Positions 21,122 through 31,369 of a DNA stretch of 64,000 bases are shown piece after piece (positions within the stretch are counted from its first letter, which is position 1; the number at the start of each line of letters is the position of its first letter). The notes beneath the pieces are model-generated. The model was not told the origin of the DNA, made no database searches, and was given only the letters and a program-made list of their open reading frames with translations. The stretch comes from Prorocentrum cordatum (Eukaryota > Sar > Dinophyceae > Prorocentrales > Prorocentraceae). The stretch covers positions 207,501-271,500 of the forward strand of contig CAUYUJ010000725.1 of assembly GCA_963575745.1 (NCBI GenBank). Direction: 5' to 3'. The translations under genes and the position numbers were made by a program.

Positions 21122-21264
21122 GTGGGGGCCTCGAGCCCTTTGCCATCCCCGACTTTACGGGGAGCGCCCGGCTGGGCAGCATTTTCCCGCTTGGCGCCGC
21201 GGTGTTGCGGCGCGCACGGCCAGCCCAGCCGAGGAGGAGACGGCAGATGAGCAGGAGGAAGTGA
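21122..21264 (+). CDS. Candidate last exon of the mitochondrial carrier: H6 and stop
   Basis: A strong pyrimidine tract (21065-21110) and ACAG precede the frame WGPRALCH, which resembles the GxxALYxG motif before the last helix. Downstream the reading continues in the neighbouring frame as DFTGSARLGSIFPLGAAVL, matching the RLxRxxPxGA pattern of H6, then a basic tail and TGA at 21262-21264. The two halves join if one C is removed from CCCC at 21146-21149, so either a consensus error or a broken copy. The matrix loop between VVKTRHQ and GPRAL (about 25 residues) is missing, so an exon between 13.75 and 21.1 kb was not found. Moderate confidence. Confidence 0.5.
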
Positions 21265-21299
21265 AGTGCGGGGGGGTAGAGAACCAGGCGGTGGAGGAG

Positions 21300-21430
21300 A
21301 AAACAGATGATGATGATAATGATAGTGATGATGATGAGGAGGAGGAGGAGGAGGAGGCGACGGAGGGGAACGCACCTGAGGAGCAGAAGGAGGAGACGGC
21401 GGAGGAGGAGGAACGACCGGACACATGAAT
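21300..21430 (+). repeat. GA-rich low-complexity stretch
   Basis: GATGATGATAATGAT then GAGGAGGAG. It gives an acidic frame of Asp and Glu ending at a TGA near 21426. It is more likely repeat than protein. Confidence 0.6.
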
Positions 21431-22019
21431 TTGGGATTCGATATTTGCCAGCTTAGACAGTGCCTTCGCCGTTTGGTGTGCAGAGAGGTTTGAGTGAGGG
21501 CTTCGGCGCAAAGTGCAGGTCACGTCACGCAAGTGTGTTATGACCTGGCACAGACGCGCACACATTATATCGCATGGTTTGTGCAGGTCCACCGCGCAAG
21601 CAACCACGTTAGGCACGAGAAAGCAAGGAGTGTTTTTTCATATTGTAGTGGCCCTCGGCCTGTGCCGCCGATCGGGGGCTCTCCTGGCGGATTAACAGAC
21701 GTGGTGAAGGTACCCTGGCGGCCCTGGAGGTTATGTTGAGTTTTCATCGGGTTCTTTTGGCGCGTGTGCTTGTTTTTTGTTTGGGTGGGCTGGGCTCTGT
21801 GGGCATTATCGAAGACGCCTGCGGCGAATCACCGCCGCCCCCTGCCTCTTGGAGTCGCCTATGTGGCCGAGCGTTGTGGCAAGAGCTCTGTCAAGCTATC
21901 GGGCCATGTGTTCCCCCAGCCGGTGTGGAAACCCTTGGGGAACATGTTGGGGAGCATGGCGGGGAAGATCAGGACTAGGAGGAGGAGGAGGAGGAGGAGG
22001 AAGAGGAGGAGGAGGGGGA

Positions 22020-23050
22020 GGGGGCATCTTGGCAGCCTCTGGGGTGGCTCTTGGGGCCTCGTGGGGGCTTCCTTGGAGCGTCTTGGAGGCATCTCGGGGG
22101 TCCCCTTGGACCTCTTGGGGGCCTTTGGAGGCTCCTCGGGGGTCTCGTTGGCCGTCTTAGGGTATTCCTGGTATTCCTGGCCTGTCTGACGCCGTCGGAA
22201 GCTGTCTTAGCGGCCTCTCCGGGCCAACCTGGGACCCTCTTGGGGTGTTCCAGGGTAGTCTTGGAGGCCATTTTTGGCGTCTCAGAGGTCTCTTGGGCGG
22301 TCTTGGGGTCCTCTTGGGGCCGCCTTTGGGGCCTCTTGGGCTGTTCTGGGGCCATCTTGGAGGCCTCTTGGGCGATCTTGGGGCGATCTTTGGGGGGCTC
22401 TTGAGCCGTTTCGGGCCGTCGGAAGGCCGAAAAGAAGCAACTGCTAAAATTCTTCAAGAACCTGAGGACAATCAATGATTTTGGCTTCTTCGGGCCTTCC
22501 TGGAGGCCCTCTTGGAGGCTTGGGCCGTCTTGGAGACCTCTCGGTGGCCTCTTACGCCGTCTTTGGCCATCTTGGAGCAATCTTGGGCCGTCTAGGTGGC
22601 CTCTTGGGCGGACTTGGAGGCATCTCGATCCCTCTTGGGCCGTCTTGGAAGCCATCTTGGACCATCTTGGGCGAACTTTGAGGCCATCTTGGCCGTCTTA
22701 GAGGGGATCAGGGCAACGGGAGACGAAATTTTGGAACCTTTCCTGATGGCCAGTGCGCAGGGCCGAAGCCCAAGGGGGGGGTCTTTTTAGAAAAGAACCT
22801 AAACCAAGTCGAGTGTAGGATGTTGCACGCCATTCTGGGCGGCGGATTAGGGCCCATCCCGCCCCGTGTTTGGGTTATGGGTCATAGGCCTCTTCGATGT
22901 TCGTTGGGATGTCGTGGGAGGCTTCTCGGGTGCATCTTGGAGACAATTTTGAAGGCGCTTGGGAACCATTTTCGGGCCTCTTGGGGCGTCTTGGAGGCCT
23001 CTGGGGGGTCTTTGGGGGGCCTCTTGGGGGCTTCTTGGGGCCTCCTGAGC
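22020..23050. repeat. Degenerate GGCCTCTTGGGG-type repeats
   Basis: Two stretches (22020-22720 and 22900-23050) made of short words such as TCTTGGAGGCCTCTTGGGGG and GCCGTCTTGG in irregular order. Similar words appear at 46880-46990, 47900-48010 and 48990-49240. The unit is roughly 12-30 bp and too diverged for a fixed period. Confidence 0.75.
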
Positions 23051-23262
23051 GCTGGAAGAAAAAGGGGCACGACTGCGGCGACGTCGGCGCGCAAGGTGCC
23101 CGCGTCAGGTGGCGCGTGAGCGCTCTCGTTTCCTGTGCGGCGTGCCGCGCTACCGGCCCGCGCAAGCCACCACGGAAGGTCGCTATGCCACCGTGCGTAA
23201 GGCCCGTTCCTCTGCTTCGCTCAGGTGCCCTCCAGAGGGCGGACTCTCAGCCCGATCCCTTC

Positions 23263-23439
23263 TCAGACATCCAGCGCTCCGATTTTTGTTGATGCGTCTC
23301 ATTTCCCCAGGGCTGGTTTTCCATCCCGAGTTGTTTTCTGACGGTCCCGGCGATCCTGGATCCCGCAGGTGGCTTTTGGAGGCCGAAGACGGCAAAATAC
23401 ACCGGCCGCTCCAATTGTTTCGGAGGCTCGGATCTTTGG
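23263..23439. mobile_element. MITE family D, full copy
   Basis: Left end CAGACATCCAGCGCTCCGAT, right end CGGAGGCTCGGATCTTTGG, which is inverted relative to the left (CCAGAGATCCGAGGCTCCGA in the family). Inner part shares GGGCTGGTTTTCCATCCCGAG with the copy at 30808. No coding capacity. Confidence 0.78.
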
Positions 23440-23497
23440 GTCAAGCAGCTCGCGAACAAAGAGGCCTCGTATATGGGGTCCGAGTAGATTCGGTGAG

Positions 23498-23625
23498 TGG
23501 ATCACGCCACATCGCCGATACATCGGCGAGCCGACGGCTATGCATCGGCGACGCTGGCGCGGAGAACATCGGCTCCGCACCGAGCCGTGACGGCGATGCA
23601 TCGGCGATGCGACGCGCTCCTCCGC
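23498..23625. repeat. Palindromic ATCGGCGATGC element, copy 2
   Basis: At least four mutually inverted GCATCGGCGA words in 130 bp; would fold into nested hairpins. Confidence 0.7.
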
Positions 23626-23851
23626 CACCATCCACCACTCCAGCCCCATCTGGGAGGCCAAGAGAGTATCGGCCAGGCGGCCGCTGATGCCACGCCTTAT
23701 GTTGCTCCCATCGTATTAAGGATCACATCCCAGAAATAATTTCGAGCACCCAGACATGTGTCGAAGCAGTGCCGAACGAGTGCCGCCTCCCAGGGCCCGA
23801 CCCGTGAAAACCCTCCAGGGTCGGTGTTTTCTCTTGGTGCTCGAAATTCTT

Positions 23852-24131
23852 TCTGGTGGTCGAGGCTGGAGTATAGGTTGGAGCCTGTTTTTCTTTAGAT
23901 CCAGGCAAGCTTACTTGCATGGCGTTCGCCCCCCCCCCCCCCCCCCCCCTCGCCCCTCTTCAATCGAACACGAGCGTGCAAGTGCCTTCCGACTTGCGTG
24001 ATTTCCGCACGTCGAATTGTTCTCGGCTTGCGTCAGACTCAGCCCCCCCCCCCCCCCGTCCATGCAAGTAAAGTTGCCCGAATCCAAAGAAAAACAGGCA
24101 CCTGGTGGTCGAGGCTGGAGTAGAGGTTGGA
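23852..24131. mobile_element. Hairpin element between ~30-bp direct repeats
   Basis: GTTTTTCTTTAGATCCAGGC and CTTACTTGCATGG (23889-23924) are inverted against CCATGCAAGTAAAGTTGCCC and AATCCAAAGAAAAAC (24060-24095). Each arm is preceded or followed by poly-C. Outside, TGGTGGTCGAGGCTGGAGTA occurs on both sides (23853 and 24101) in the same direction. So arms are inverted and flanks direct. Poly-C runs of 18 and 15 bases sit at the inner edges. Confidence 0.7.
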
Positions 24132-24368
24132 ACATCAGAAGCCACGGCCCCCTCCCCCCCTCAGCAGGGCAGCCGCCGGGGTGCGCGGAGATGCCGCGGC
24201 CGGGGCGGCCAGCGCGGGCCACCAGAGTGCTCGGAGCGGCGGCGGCGCCTCGGCGGGGCGAGAGGGGGGCGTGGGGGCTTCAAGCGGGCCTGGGGACGAT
24301 GTTCCTGGCGTCTGTTGGCCAGGTTCGGGTATTGCTTGAGCATTTCTCAGTTGACGTCCAGACTCCGC

Positions 24369-24395
24369 CGATCGGGGGGCATGCCCGACCTAAGT
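24369..24395. repeat. MITE family C, isolated right end
   Basis: GGGGGGCATGCCCGACCTAA matches the right terminus and 3' flank of the family-C copy at 32803-32951. The left end is absent. Confidence 0.4.
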
Positions 24396-24475
24396 ACCGC
24401 TCTACCGGTTGCGTGGAAGAAGTCTGCCTTACAATTGGCTCAGCTACGCGGGTCTTGAACTAAAAAGCTGTGGTC

Positions 24476-24515
<40 letters not shown>
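24476..24515. repeat. CAG/GCA microsatellite (13 units)
   Basis: Uninterrupted GCA triplets. It would read poly-Ala, poly-Gln or poly-Ser, but no supporting gene structure was seen around it. Confidence 0.95.
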
Positions 24516-24516
<1 letters not shown>

Positions 24517-24776
24517 GAGCTTCTGTCTCGGCGCGTCGTTCCGCCGTTCCTGGCCCACGGCGCCTCGGCGCGACACGCCACGGTCGGGCCGGGGTATCAG
24601 ATCGAGGCTGGTTCGGCGAGGGTACCTCCATGCTCTTCGTGCCTGTCGGATGCTTCCGTGCATCCTGGGGGAGGGTGCCCTCGAGCGATCTGATGGTTTT
24701 GGGTGTTTGGGCCTGCCGAGGGTCTCATGGTCTTGGAGGATGTTCTCCTGCTCTGGGGTCCGAGTGCATCCACATC

Positions 24777-24971
24777 TCGGGCCGGGCGAAAGGGGGGATT
24801 GGGAAAGGGGGGGTTACGAAATTTGCTGCATGCAGCTGGTTTCGGCCCGACCGAGGGGCCCATTCCTCGATACATGGGCGCCTCCCGGCGCCGGGAGGCG
24901 CCGGGAAAATCAGCTACGTGAGCTGATTCTCAACCCCCCCCTTTGCTATCCCCCCCTTTCGCCCGACCCGA
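24777..24971. mobile_element. MITE family B, full copy 1 (195 bp)
   Basis: Left TIR TCGGGCCGGGCGAAAGGGGG, right TIR CCCCCTTTCGCCCGACCCGA. Inside are a GCGCCTCCCGGCGCCGGGAG palindrome and CAGCTACGTGAGCTG, so nearly the whole element can fold on itself. ACATC occurs directly on both sides (24772-24776 and 24972-24976), a likely 5-bp target duplication. Nearly identical to the copy at 42092-42286. Confidence 0.88.
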
Positions 24972-25262
24972 ACATCCCAGTCCCCCACCGTCAGTGCCCC
25001 GAGCCTGCCGCCGCGCGGAGCGGAGCGGCACGCTCTCCGCTCGATCGCAGGGCACAGCGAGTCGCCCCGGCCCGCCGCGGCGACACGCGGAGCAGAAGCT
25101 CTCGACCGCACCCCGCCGATCAACGATTCAGGCAACTCGACGGGCGGTGGGGTAGGGTTCCAGGAATCGTCGAGCCCCTGGCGAAATCCGGACCTGACCC
25201 CCGCCTGTCATCGATTCAGGAGAATCGATGGTTGGGGAGGTAGGCTTGGGATGTCGCCACCT

Positions 25263-25444
25263 AGCTTCCCGAGGCTCCGATAGAAATTGGAGCGCCCGGT
25301 TTTGGGCCATTCTCGGCTCCTGGAGGCCTTCGACGGGCCCCAGGTCCGTCGATCAAAAGACGGCTGGCTCGAGGTGAGAAACTGGCCCTGGGGAAGTGGT
25401 CCAGGGGTTCACGCATCGAAAAATCTGAGCGCCGGACATTTGGG
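25263..25444. mobile_element. MITE family D, full copy (reverse orientation)
   Basis: Begins CCGAGGCTCCGATAGAAATT and ends GAGCGCCGGACATTTGGG; it runs opposite to the copies at 23263 and 30808. The inner part includes GGTCCAGGGGTTCACGCATC. Confidence 0.78.
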
Positions 25445-25789
25445 TACGATCCGATTCGATACGATTCGATTCGCTTCGCCGGCTGGGGCCTCGATTCTGA
25501 CTTAGTTTGGTTCACGGGCATCGGCCAGGGACAGTGGGAGCCCGGCGCGGCGATTTAGTTTCGAATCAATGCCCGAAATCTCCTTGTCGATCCGATTCGT
25601 GTCTGATCCGATCCGATTGCGCGATTCGATCGGGTTCGGGCCTTGCTGCCGTGGGGTGGGGGGGCCTGGGTGGGTCCACAGAAGGGCAGCTCCCCAGCGG
25701 GGGGCGGGTGTTCACCTTCATCATGGCCGCAGAGGGTCGGACGAGGAGGAAGGTCGGAGAGGGTCGGAAGAGGAGAAGGGGCGTCGAGG

Positions 25790-25995
25790 GGGAGGAGGGG
25801 GAGGAGGAGGAGGAGGAGGAGGAGGAGGAGGAGGGAGGGAGGAGGAGGGGAGGGGAGGTGGACGAGGAGGAGGATGGGGAGGGGGAGGGGGAGGAGGTGG
25901 GGGAGAGGAAGGGGGAGGGGGAAAAGGAGGAGGAGGAGGAAGAGGAGGAGGAGGAGAAGGGTGAGGAGGAGGGCAGGAGGAAGAGGAGTAGGAGG
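25790..25995. repeat. GGA/TCC array with GGGGGA variants
   Basis: About 200 bp of GGA, GGGGA and GGGGGA units. Confidence 0.95.
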
Positions 25996-26149
25996 GTCGG
26001 AGGAACTGGCGGACGAGATGTGCTTCGACATGGAGGCTCCTGGATACGAGAGTTTTCACATGCAAGAAAATCAGCATGCTCAGCTTCGACCAGTGCACGC
26101 GTAACTGCCGAAACAGAAACAAAAACACATCGCTACTTTGCGTTCAATT

Positions 26150-26386
26150 ACCTTGATCACCGATTTTGCTCGCACGAGTGGAAACCAAGGACGTGGTAAT
26201 CATCGAGAAGGATTCCTCTCAGCCCTGGATAGCAGCCGCGCAGGCAATTTCAATATAGCGCCGCTCAAGGAGTACCAACCCAAGCTACGCGATTTCATAC
26301 GCAGCCTCTACAAAGATGCTTGGACCATGTTACTGCAACCCGGTGTAGCCCCAGACTGCGTACGCAAACAACTAGACATATCATAG
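26150..26386 (+). pseudogene. Decayed coding fragment, unknown
   Basis: Two frames look protein-like: VETKDVVIIEKDSSQPWI (about 26178-26231) and, shifted, NFNIAPLKEYQPKLRDFIRS to a TAG stop at 26384-26386. Local GC is much lower than in the flanks and codons end mainly in C, G or A as in a real gene. It begins the lower-GC block that continues to 29.7 kb. No family recognised. Confidence 0.4.
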
Positions 26387-27377
26387 TGTATATATATATG
26401 TATGTATGTCAAGCCCGATGTACAATGTCAAACGCAACTTGATGTTGCAGGCTGTGCGGTACATTTACATGCTACAGGTATAGCGTTGCCGGATATACCG
26501 GACATAGTTTCCCTCACCTTGTCTATTTCTTTCCTCCTCCTCCTTCCTCCTACCTCTTGTCGCAAGTGCATAGTCGATATGTTGTTCAGGACCCGGCTCA
26601 CTGCATGAGTTTGGCTATTGCAGGTCGGCTTGTGCGGTGTCCCCGTCTGCCTTGTGATCTTTCGATTCGCGACGTGGCTGCGTCACCCGGGGTGCATCTT
26701 TCCACGTTTCCTCTAGCCTGCGGCTTGGTGTGGGGGGGTAGTTCGTTACCTTTCACACGCTCGCTCATGAGGTTGCCTGTTGCACATAGGCTTGTGGGTT
26801 GCATCTGGTTTGCCTGGCGCTTCTTTCCAGCATCCCGGCCTGACACGCGCCCGCCGCCCTGGCAACGCGAAGGCGGCTGGGAGCGACAATCTTAGGGTTG
26901 TGTTCCCCTCGGTCTGGGTCAGGGGCGGAGGCTCGCAGGCCAGAGGGAGTTTGAGATCCAGTGCCTCTCAGTTTGGCTGTGGTCCTGCCCGCGTTTGCCG
27001 CCCCCGAATAGAAGCGGCTGTGGGATCATGGTTGGCCGTACACACTTGCAGATATTGTAGATGACGACGCACATTAGGAAGTAGATGCTGCATATGCCGC
27101 ACCGTCGCACGATTGACTATCAACATCCACAAAAACGTACGTGACCGCTTACATCATCACCATTTTCTGCCTACCTCACGTGAGTGCACTAGACCAGGAT
27201 TCCATTACTAAGGATACCACGGGGCAAGTCTGCGTTTTATACTACGGGTGCGTACGAGTACAGATGCGCGTTCCGTATTTGTTACTCTGGTTCCTCAGGC
27301 ACAGGAGTGGGCAACCTCCTACCATCCAGGCGCTGGTTCGATGGCAGCCACCATGAAGGATTACGCGACACGCGACT

Positions 27378-28225
27378 GAGGTCAACAACGGTACCAAGCG
27401 CGATACCCTGTCCATGGAAGTGAGCATCTTCGACACGGAACGGACGCCCTGAAGCCGATGCCGACCGGTCTCACGCCGGCTAACATCAACAGAACGTGGA
27501 CCCAATTTTTCTTCAACGTGCACACGCAGGTGAAGCACGACATCGAGTGCTAGCGGCACAACCTTTTCAGGTTCTGCATGGCCTCGTGTGACTACGTCGC
27601 GAATGCCTGCACGATCGACCGTAGTTCAGGCATGGTCCACAACGAGGCGAACGAGCTGGTACCACTCAAACCCGACTTCCTCGTCCCGCATAGCTAGCCG
27701 TAGAGATTTACCCGCAGGTGGTCAACGTGGGTTCTTACTACGAGCCAATCAGCGACATCATGCACACCGAGGTACCTGCGGCGGAAAAAGCTGTCCGCTG
27801 GCGTCTTCTATGTGAATTCACAGGCCGAGCTTTTCAAGAAGAAGTGCATCTACGAGGTGAATTTTCTGGATCGATTCGTGATTTACAACTTCTGCAAACA
27901 GGGCGACATCGTACCCACTACAGCAAACATGCACTACACGCCGTACAAGACCAACGAGGGCTACGAAGTCGACTACATCCGCATCCGCGATAAGTTCGGC
28001 AAGTACACCGAGGAGTAGAAGTGTAAGGGTGACGACAGCTACACCTAGTTCAAGCTCGTCAGGTTCCTGGACACCGCCTTCGAGAGCCACTACAGTTGCG
28101 AGCCCCCGTAGCTGGAGGGTACCAACGTCAAGTGCGGCAACGTGACGCATTACCCCAAGATCGATTGCGACGACCAGAACAAGGGCGAGGACTACGACGA
28201 ATATTACGACGAGGACAGCAACTGA
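27378..28225 (+). pseudogene. Decayed or recoded coding block 1, in-frame stops all TAG
   Basis: Protein-like reading continues through four segments: 27378-27447 (frame 0), 27449-27702 (frame 2), 27703-27795 (frame 1), 27796-28225 (frame 2). Codons prefer C or G at the third base. The reading is interrupted by TAG at 27551, 27695, 27701, 28016, 28046 and 28109 and ends at TGA 28223-28225. No in-frame TAA or internal TGA occurs apart from those made by the shifts. The end is strongly acidic (Asp, Glu, Tyr). Cys-rich part near 27545-27620. No family recognised. Either a decayed gene in which CAG became TAG, or sequence from a source that reads TAG as sense. Confidence 0.5.
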
Positions 28226-28236
28226 GCATGTTCTTT

Positions 28237-28373
28237 GGGTGGAGGGCAAATGGTGAAATCTGAAATGCCTTTTCGATGGATTCTCGAGGCTTGAATCTGC
28301 AAAAGGTGAATCACAAGACGGATTGATTTTCGAGGTGCAACAGCCTATGGATTTCACCCTGAGCCCTCCACCC
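28237..28373. mobile_element. Small MITE-like element, 137 bp, within the decayed block
   Basis: Left end GGGTGGAGGGCAAATGGTGA and right end TTTCACCCTGAGCCCTCCACCC are inverted copies with a few mismatches over about 26 bp. It separates block 1 from block 2 and has no coding capacity. Confidence 0.68.
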
Positions 28374-28458
28374 TAAGAAAATGCAGAGAGCAAGGACAAG
28401 GAGGACATGGAGGACAGGGACGAGGAGACAGCCAAGTGAGTGCTACAACCCTGTCTAG

Positions 28459-29046
28459 CTGGAGCCACGGGGAGACGGCACAGGCGCCAATACATCTTCC
28501 GCCTGGTCACGCGGACAAGAAGTACATTTACTTCACTCTCCCACACCTCACCCCATCACCCAGCAGTACACGAGGGCACTACAGGCAGCATTCGGCTTAC
28601 GACGTGCACGTGAATGCAAAAATCACGCACCAGGCAACTTCGAGAAGGCGCACGCTTCCGACGTACCTTGGACACCCACCGACCCCCCTTTTTCTTATTG
28701 CACCGTCTCAGATACTACATTACCAGGATCTTACATCGGGGTACCCAAACGGGCTCACGTGGCTCCATACTGCAGATATCGGCTCACAGCACAGGCGACT
28801 TACGCACCTACTGCATACCACGTGGCTTGTGCGAGCTACCACCGCATTCACGATACTCCCGGGGAGCATGTCTTAGCCGAAACTGTTTCTTGGCTACGCG
28901 ACCTCCCATACCAGAGCATGTGGATACAGCTGGTTACGAACGTTACCCGCGAGGCAGACGACGGGCAGTATTTCATGATCCGATGTACTAAGTCGGCCTT
29001 GCGCCAGTGTCTCAAAGAGCTGCACGACAGGGGTATCAACGTATAA
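28459..29046 (+). pseudogene. Decayed coding block 2, 195 codons open
   Basis: The frame is open from just after a TAG (28456-28458) to TAA (29044-29046), 195 codons, though its first ATG is at 28759. It includes DTPGEHVLAETVSWLRDLPY and YFMIRCTKSALRQCLKELHD, which look like ordinary globular protein. A competing protein-like stretch in the next frame (KKYIYFTLPHLT, about 28520) suggests a frameshift near 28555. No family recognised. Confidence 0.45.
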
Positions 29047-29180
29047 AAGGGCAAATGCATGTAAGGAGATTGCGAGGAAATTTCTGGTGACCGCCCTGAA
29101 GGACCACTCTACGGGCAAACACAGCCCCTGAGAGATGGCAACTGGCATGCTGCCGAAAATTTCATCGTAGTGGAAAGCAG

Positions 29181-29606
29181 GCCATGCGAGTCGGCAGTGA
29201 TGTGCCACTGGTATATTATATGAAATGGGGCCTGGAAAAGGAGGATTACGTCACGTTCGCGATTGATACAAATTACGAATGTCCTATTACCGGTGGGCTC
29301 AAACAGGCGTTCGCTGCCAAACAGTATGGATTGCACTACATTGCGATTGATGGTATATGATATCTCATGAGCTACAACTACAACTAATACGACTCGGCGA
29401 ACGAAAGCAAGCTACACTACCAACCAACTATCACCGGCGGTACCAATCACTTCGGGGACATGCTGGACACCAAGGGCATCGCGACCACGCATCACTGCTA
29501 CAAGAACTACGGCGTTCCATCCAACGAGTACCCACAACAAGCGCACCTTGTAGACGATCCAGTATGGACACGCCAAGCGTGCGCGGGGCAGAACCGAGGA
29601 TCATGA
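29181..29606 (+). pseudogene. Decayed coding block 3
   Basis: From about 29181 the frame reads AMRVGSDVPLVYYMKWGLEK and on to YGLHYIAIDGI, then TGA (29358-29360), TAA (29385-29387), and continues ESKLHYQPTITGGTNHFGDM to TGA at 29605. Stops here include TGA and TAA, so simple TAG recoding does not explain this part. No family recognised. Confidence 0.42.
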
Positions 29607-29956
29607 CGATTAGGAACTACCTGAATTGCCAGAACAACTCGACGCCATGCTACCAAATGCCTCGAGCGCTCGGCGACCACAGCGCTACGGAAAAGGTGCG
29701 CCGTGCACGACGTTACGCGCAAAGTACGCAGTCCTTGGCACGAAGAGCTCCTTCCGCCGGGTGAGTGGCCCCGCCGCTCCCCCTTCCGTGGGCCTCGGGG
29801 TGGCAGGGTGTGGTGGCCTCCCCCGCCTGCCCACCCCCCTCGGAAACGGCCCCGCGGTGGCGCCCGAGGGGCCCTGCGCTCGCGGCGTTCGGGCGACCGC
29901 CCGCGGGTGCCCGCGCGCGCGCGCGCGATCGCGGAGTGGGGGGGCGGCCGAAGCCG

Positions 29957-29991
29957 CTGCGAGAGAGAGAGAGAGAGAGAGAGCAAGAAAC

Positions 29992-30022
<31 letters not shown>

Positions 30023-30175
30023 CAGAGGGAGATGGTCGGAGGAGGAAGAGGGGCGTCGATAGGGGGCGTCGAGAAGGAGGAGGAGGAGGAGGAGCGCCGT
30101 GGAGGAGGAGGAGGATCGAGGAGGAGGAGGAGGAGGAGGAGGAGGAGGAGGAGGAGGAGGAGGAGGAGGGGGAGG
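29957..30175. repeat. GA repeats then GGA arrays
   Basis: GA runs at 29957-29983 and 29999-30022 with a short TATATA between, then GGA arrays at 30076-30098 and 30102-30175. The decayed coding block ends just upstream and GC rises sharply. Confidence 0.95.
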
Positions 30176-30807
30176 GCTGTAGGCAGGAGCATCCTAGGCC
30201 CTGAGATTGCGTTTTGGCCCTCCTGGTCGAAACCAAGAGGCTGCTTTGGCCATCTTGGGGCCTGGGGGCCTGCCCTGGTCTTTTGTTGCGTTGCATTTTC
30301 GGGGGGCCGTGTCTGTCCCAACAAATTGTGCTGCTTCTTCTGCCCGACGCAGACCCGCTGCAGACTCGACGCGGGTGTGGCGTGGATTTGGCGCGGACGC
30401 GGATTTGACGGGCCTGACATGGATTCGACACGGATGCGGGCGCGAAGGGATCGACACGGCGCCCCGAAAGTGCAGCATGTCTTTCTCGGTGGTGGTGGTG
30501 ATGCAGCCGCCGCCTCCAAGTCCAGAGCGCTGGGTGGCGCATGTTGCCCTCACGCCTGCGCAGTAGCGGCGGCCTTCCACCTTCTGGGACGCGCCAGCAC
30601 TGCTGGGGTTGATCCGACGCCCTCGGGTTCGCCTTGGTTGCGCTGATCGTCGCTGGTGTGTCCGCGGTCGAACGCCGACCCAACGCGGAAGAATCCGTCT
30701 CAATCTGGCATGATGTTGGCTTTAGCTGGCGTTTTCCCGGTTGAGCTCAATCAGGCTTGATGGCCCGATTGTTCTGACGAGGAACAAACTCTCAAGGGAT
30801 GCCTCCC
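30176..30807. other. No gene recognised
   Basis: Mixed GC-rich sequence. A short tract of related words (GACGCGGGTGTGGCGTGGAT, GCGGACGCGGATTTGAC) at 30366-30445 may be a degenerate repeat. Nothing coding supported. Confidence 0.4.
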
Positions 30808-30991
30808 CAGGCATCCGGCGTTCCAATTTTGTTCGATGCGGGGACCCTGGGGAGCTGGACTACTTCCATCGGGCTGGCTTCTCATCCCGAGTTATGTTTT
30901 GATGGTCTTGGGGACCGCTTAGGAGCCCCAGAGGCCGAACATAACCCAAAATTGGCCGTTCCAATTTCTTGTCGGAGCCTCGGATCTCTGG
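30808..30991. mobile_element. MITE family D, full copy (184 bp)
   Basis: Left end CCAGGCATCCGGCGTTCCAA, right end TCGGAGCCTCGGATCTCTGG, whose complement CCAGAGATCCGAGGCTCCGA aligns with the left end. Best preserved member with the copy at 23263. Confidence 0.82.
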
Positions 30992-31200
30992 GCTGGAAAA
31001 AACAAGAAGGAGCTCGTTTGAGACACCCGCCTGGCCCCTGCGCCGCATCTCAGCCCCAGACCCGCGGGGCGCCACCCCTACGGTCGGCCCGGTCCAAGCC
31101 CACGCGTGACACCCCCATGCCTTCAGAGGTTGCCAGCTGGAGCCCGGAAGGGTCTGACAGGCCAGAAGCATGGGAGGGGCTGCGGCAGAGCGGGGATGTA

Positions 31201-31369
31201 CACAGGGATCCGAGGATCCGAAACAATTGGAGCCGCCGGTTTCGATATATTCTCGGGTCCCGGGAGCAGAAAGAAAACGATTCGGGATAAAAGGCCGTCA
31301 GCCCTACGAATGTCGTGAAGACTTCCAGAGGTCCAAGCGTCAACAAAACAAGGGCGCTGGATGTCTGGG
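31201..31369. mobile_element. MITE family D, full copy (reverse)
   Basis: Begins CACAGGGATCCGAGGATCCG and ends GGGCGCTGGATGTCTGGG. Lies only 210 bp from the forward copy at 30808, forming a head-to-head pair. Confidence 0.75.

Noticed and set aside
21094-21430. Acidic Asp/Glu protein
   Set aside because: Most of it is a GAT/GAG microsatellite. Only the first part (21122-21264), in another frame, fits the carrier.
24476-24515. Poly-glutamine gene
   Set aside because: CAG repeat without flanking coding signal or splice sites.
27378-29606. A named virus or transposon protein for the low-GC island
   Set aside because: No motif could be tied to a known family by eye, so no function is assigned.
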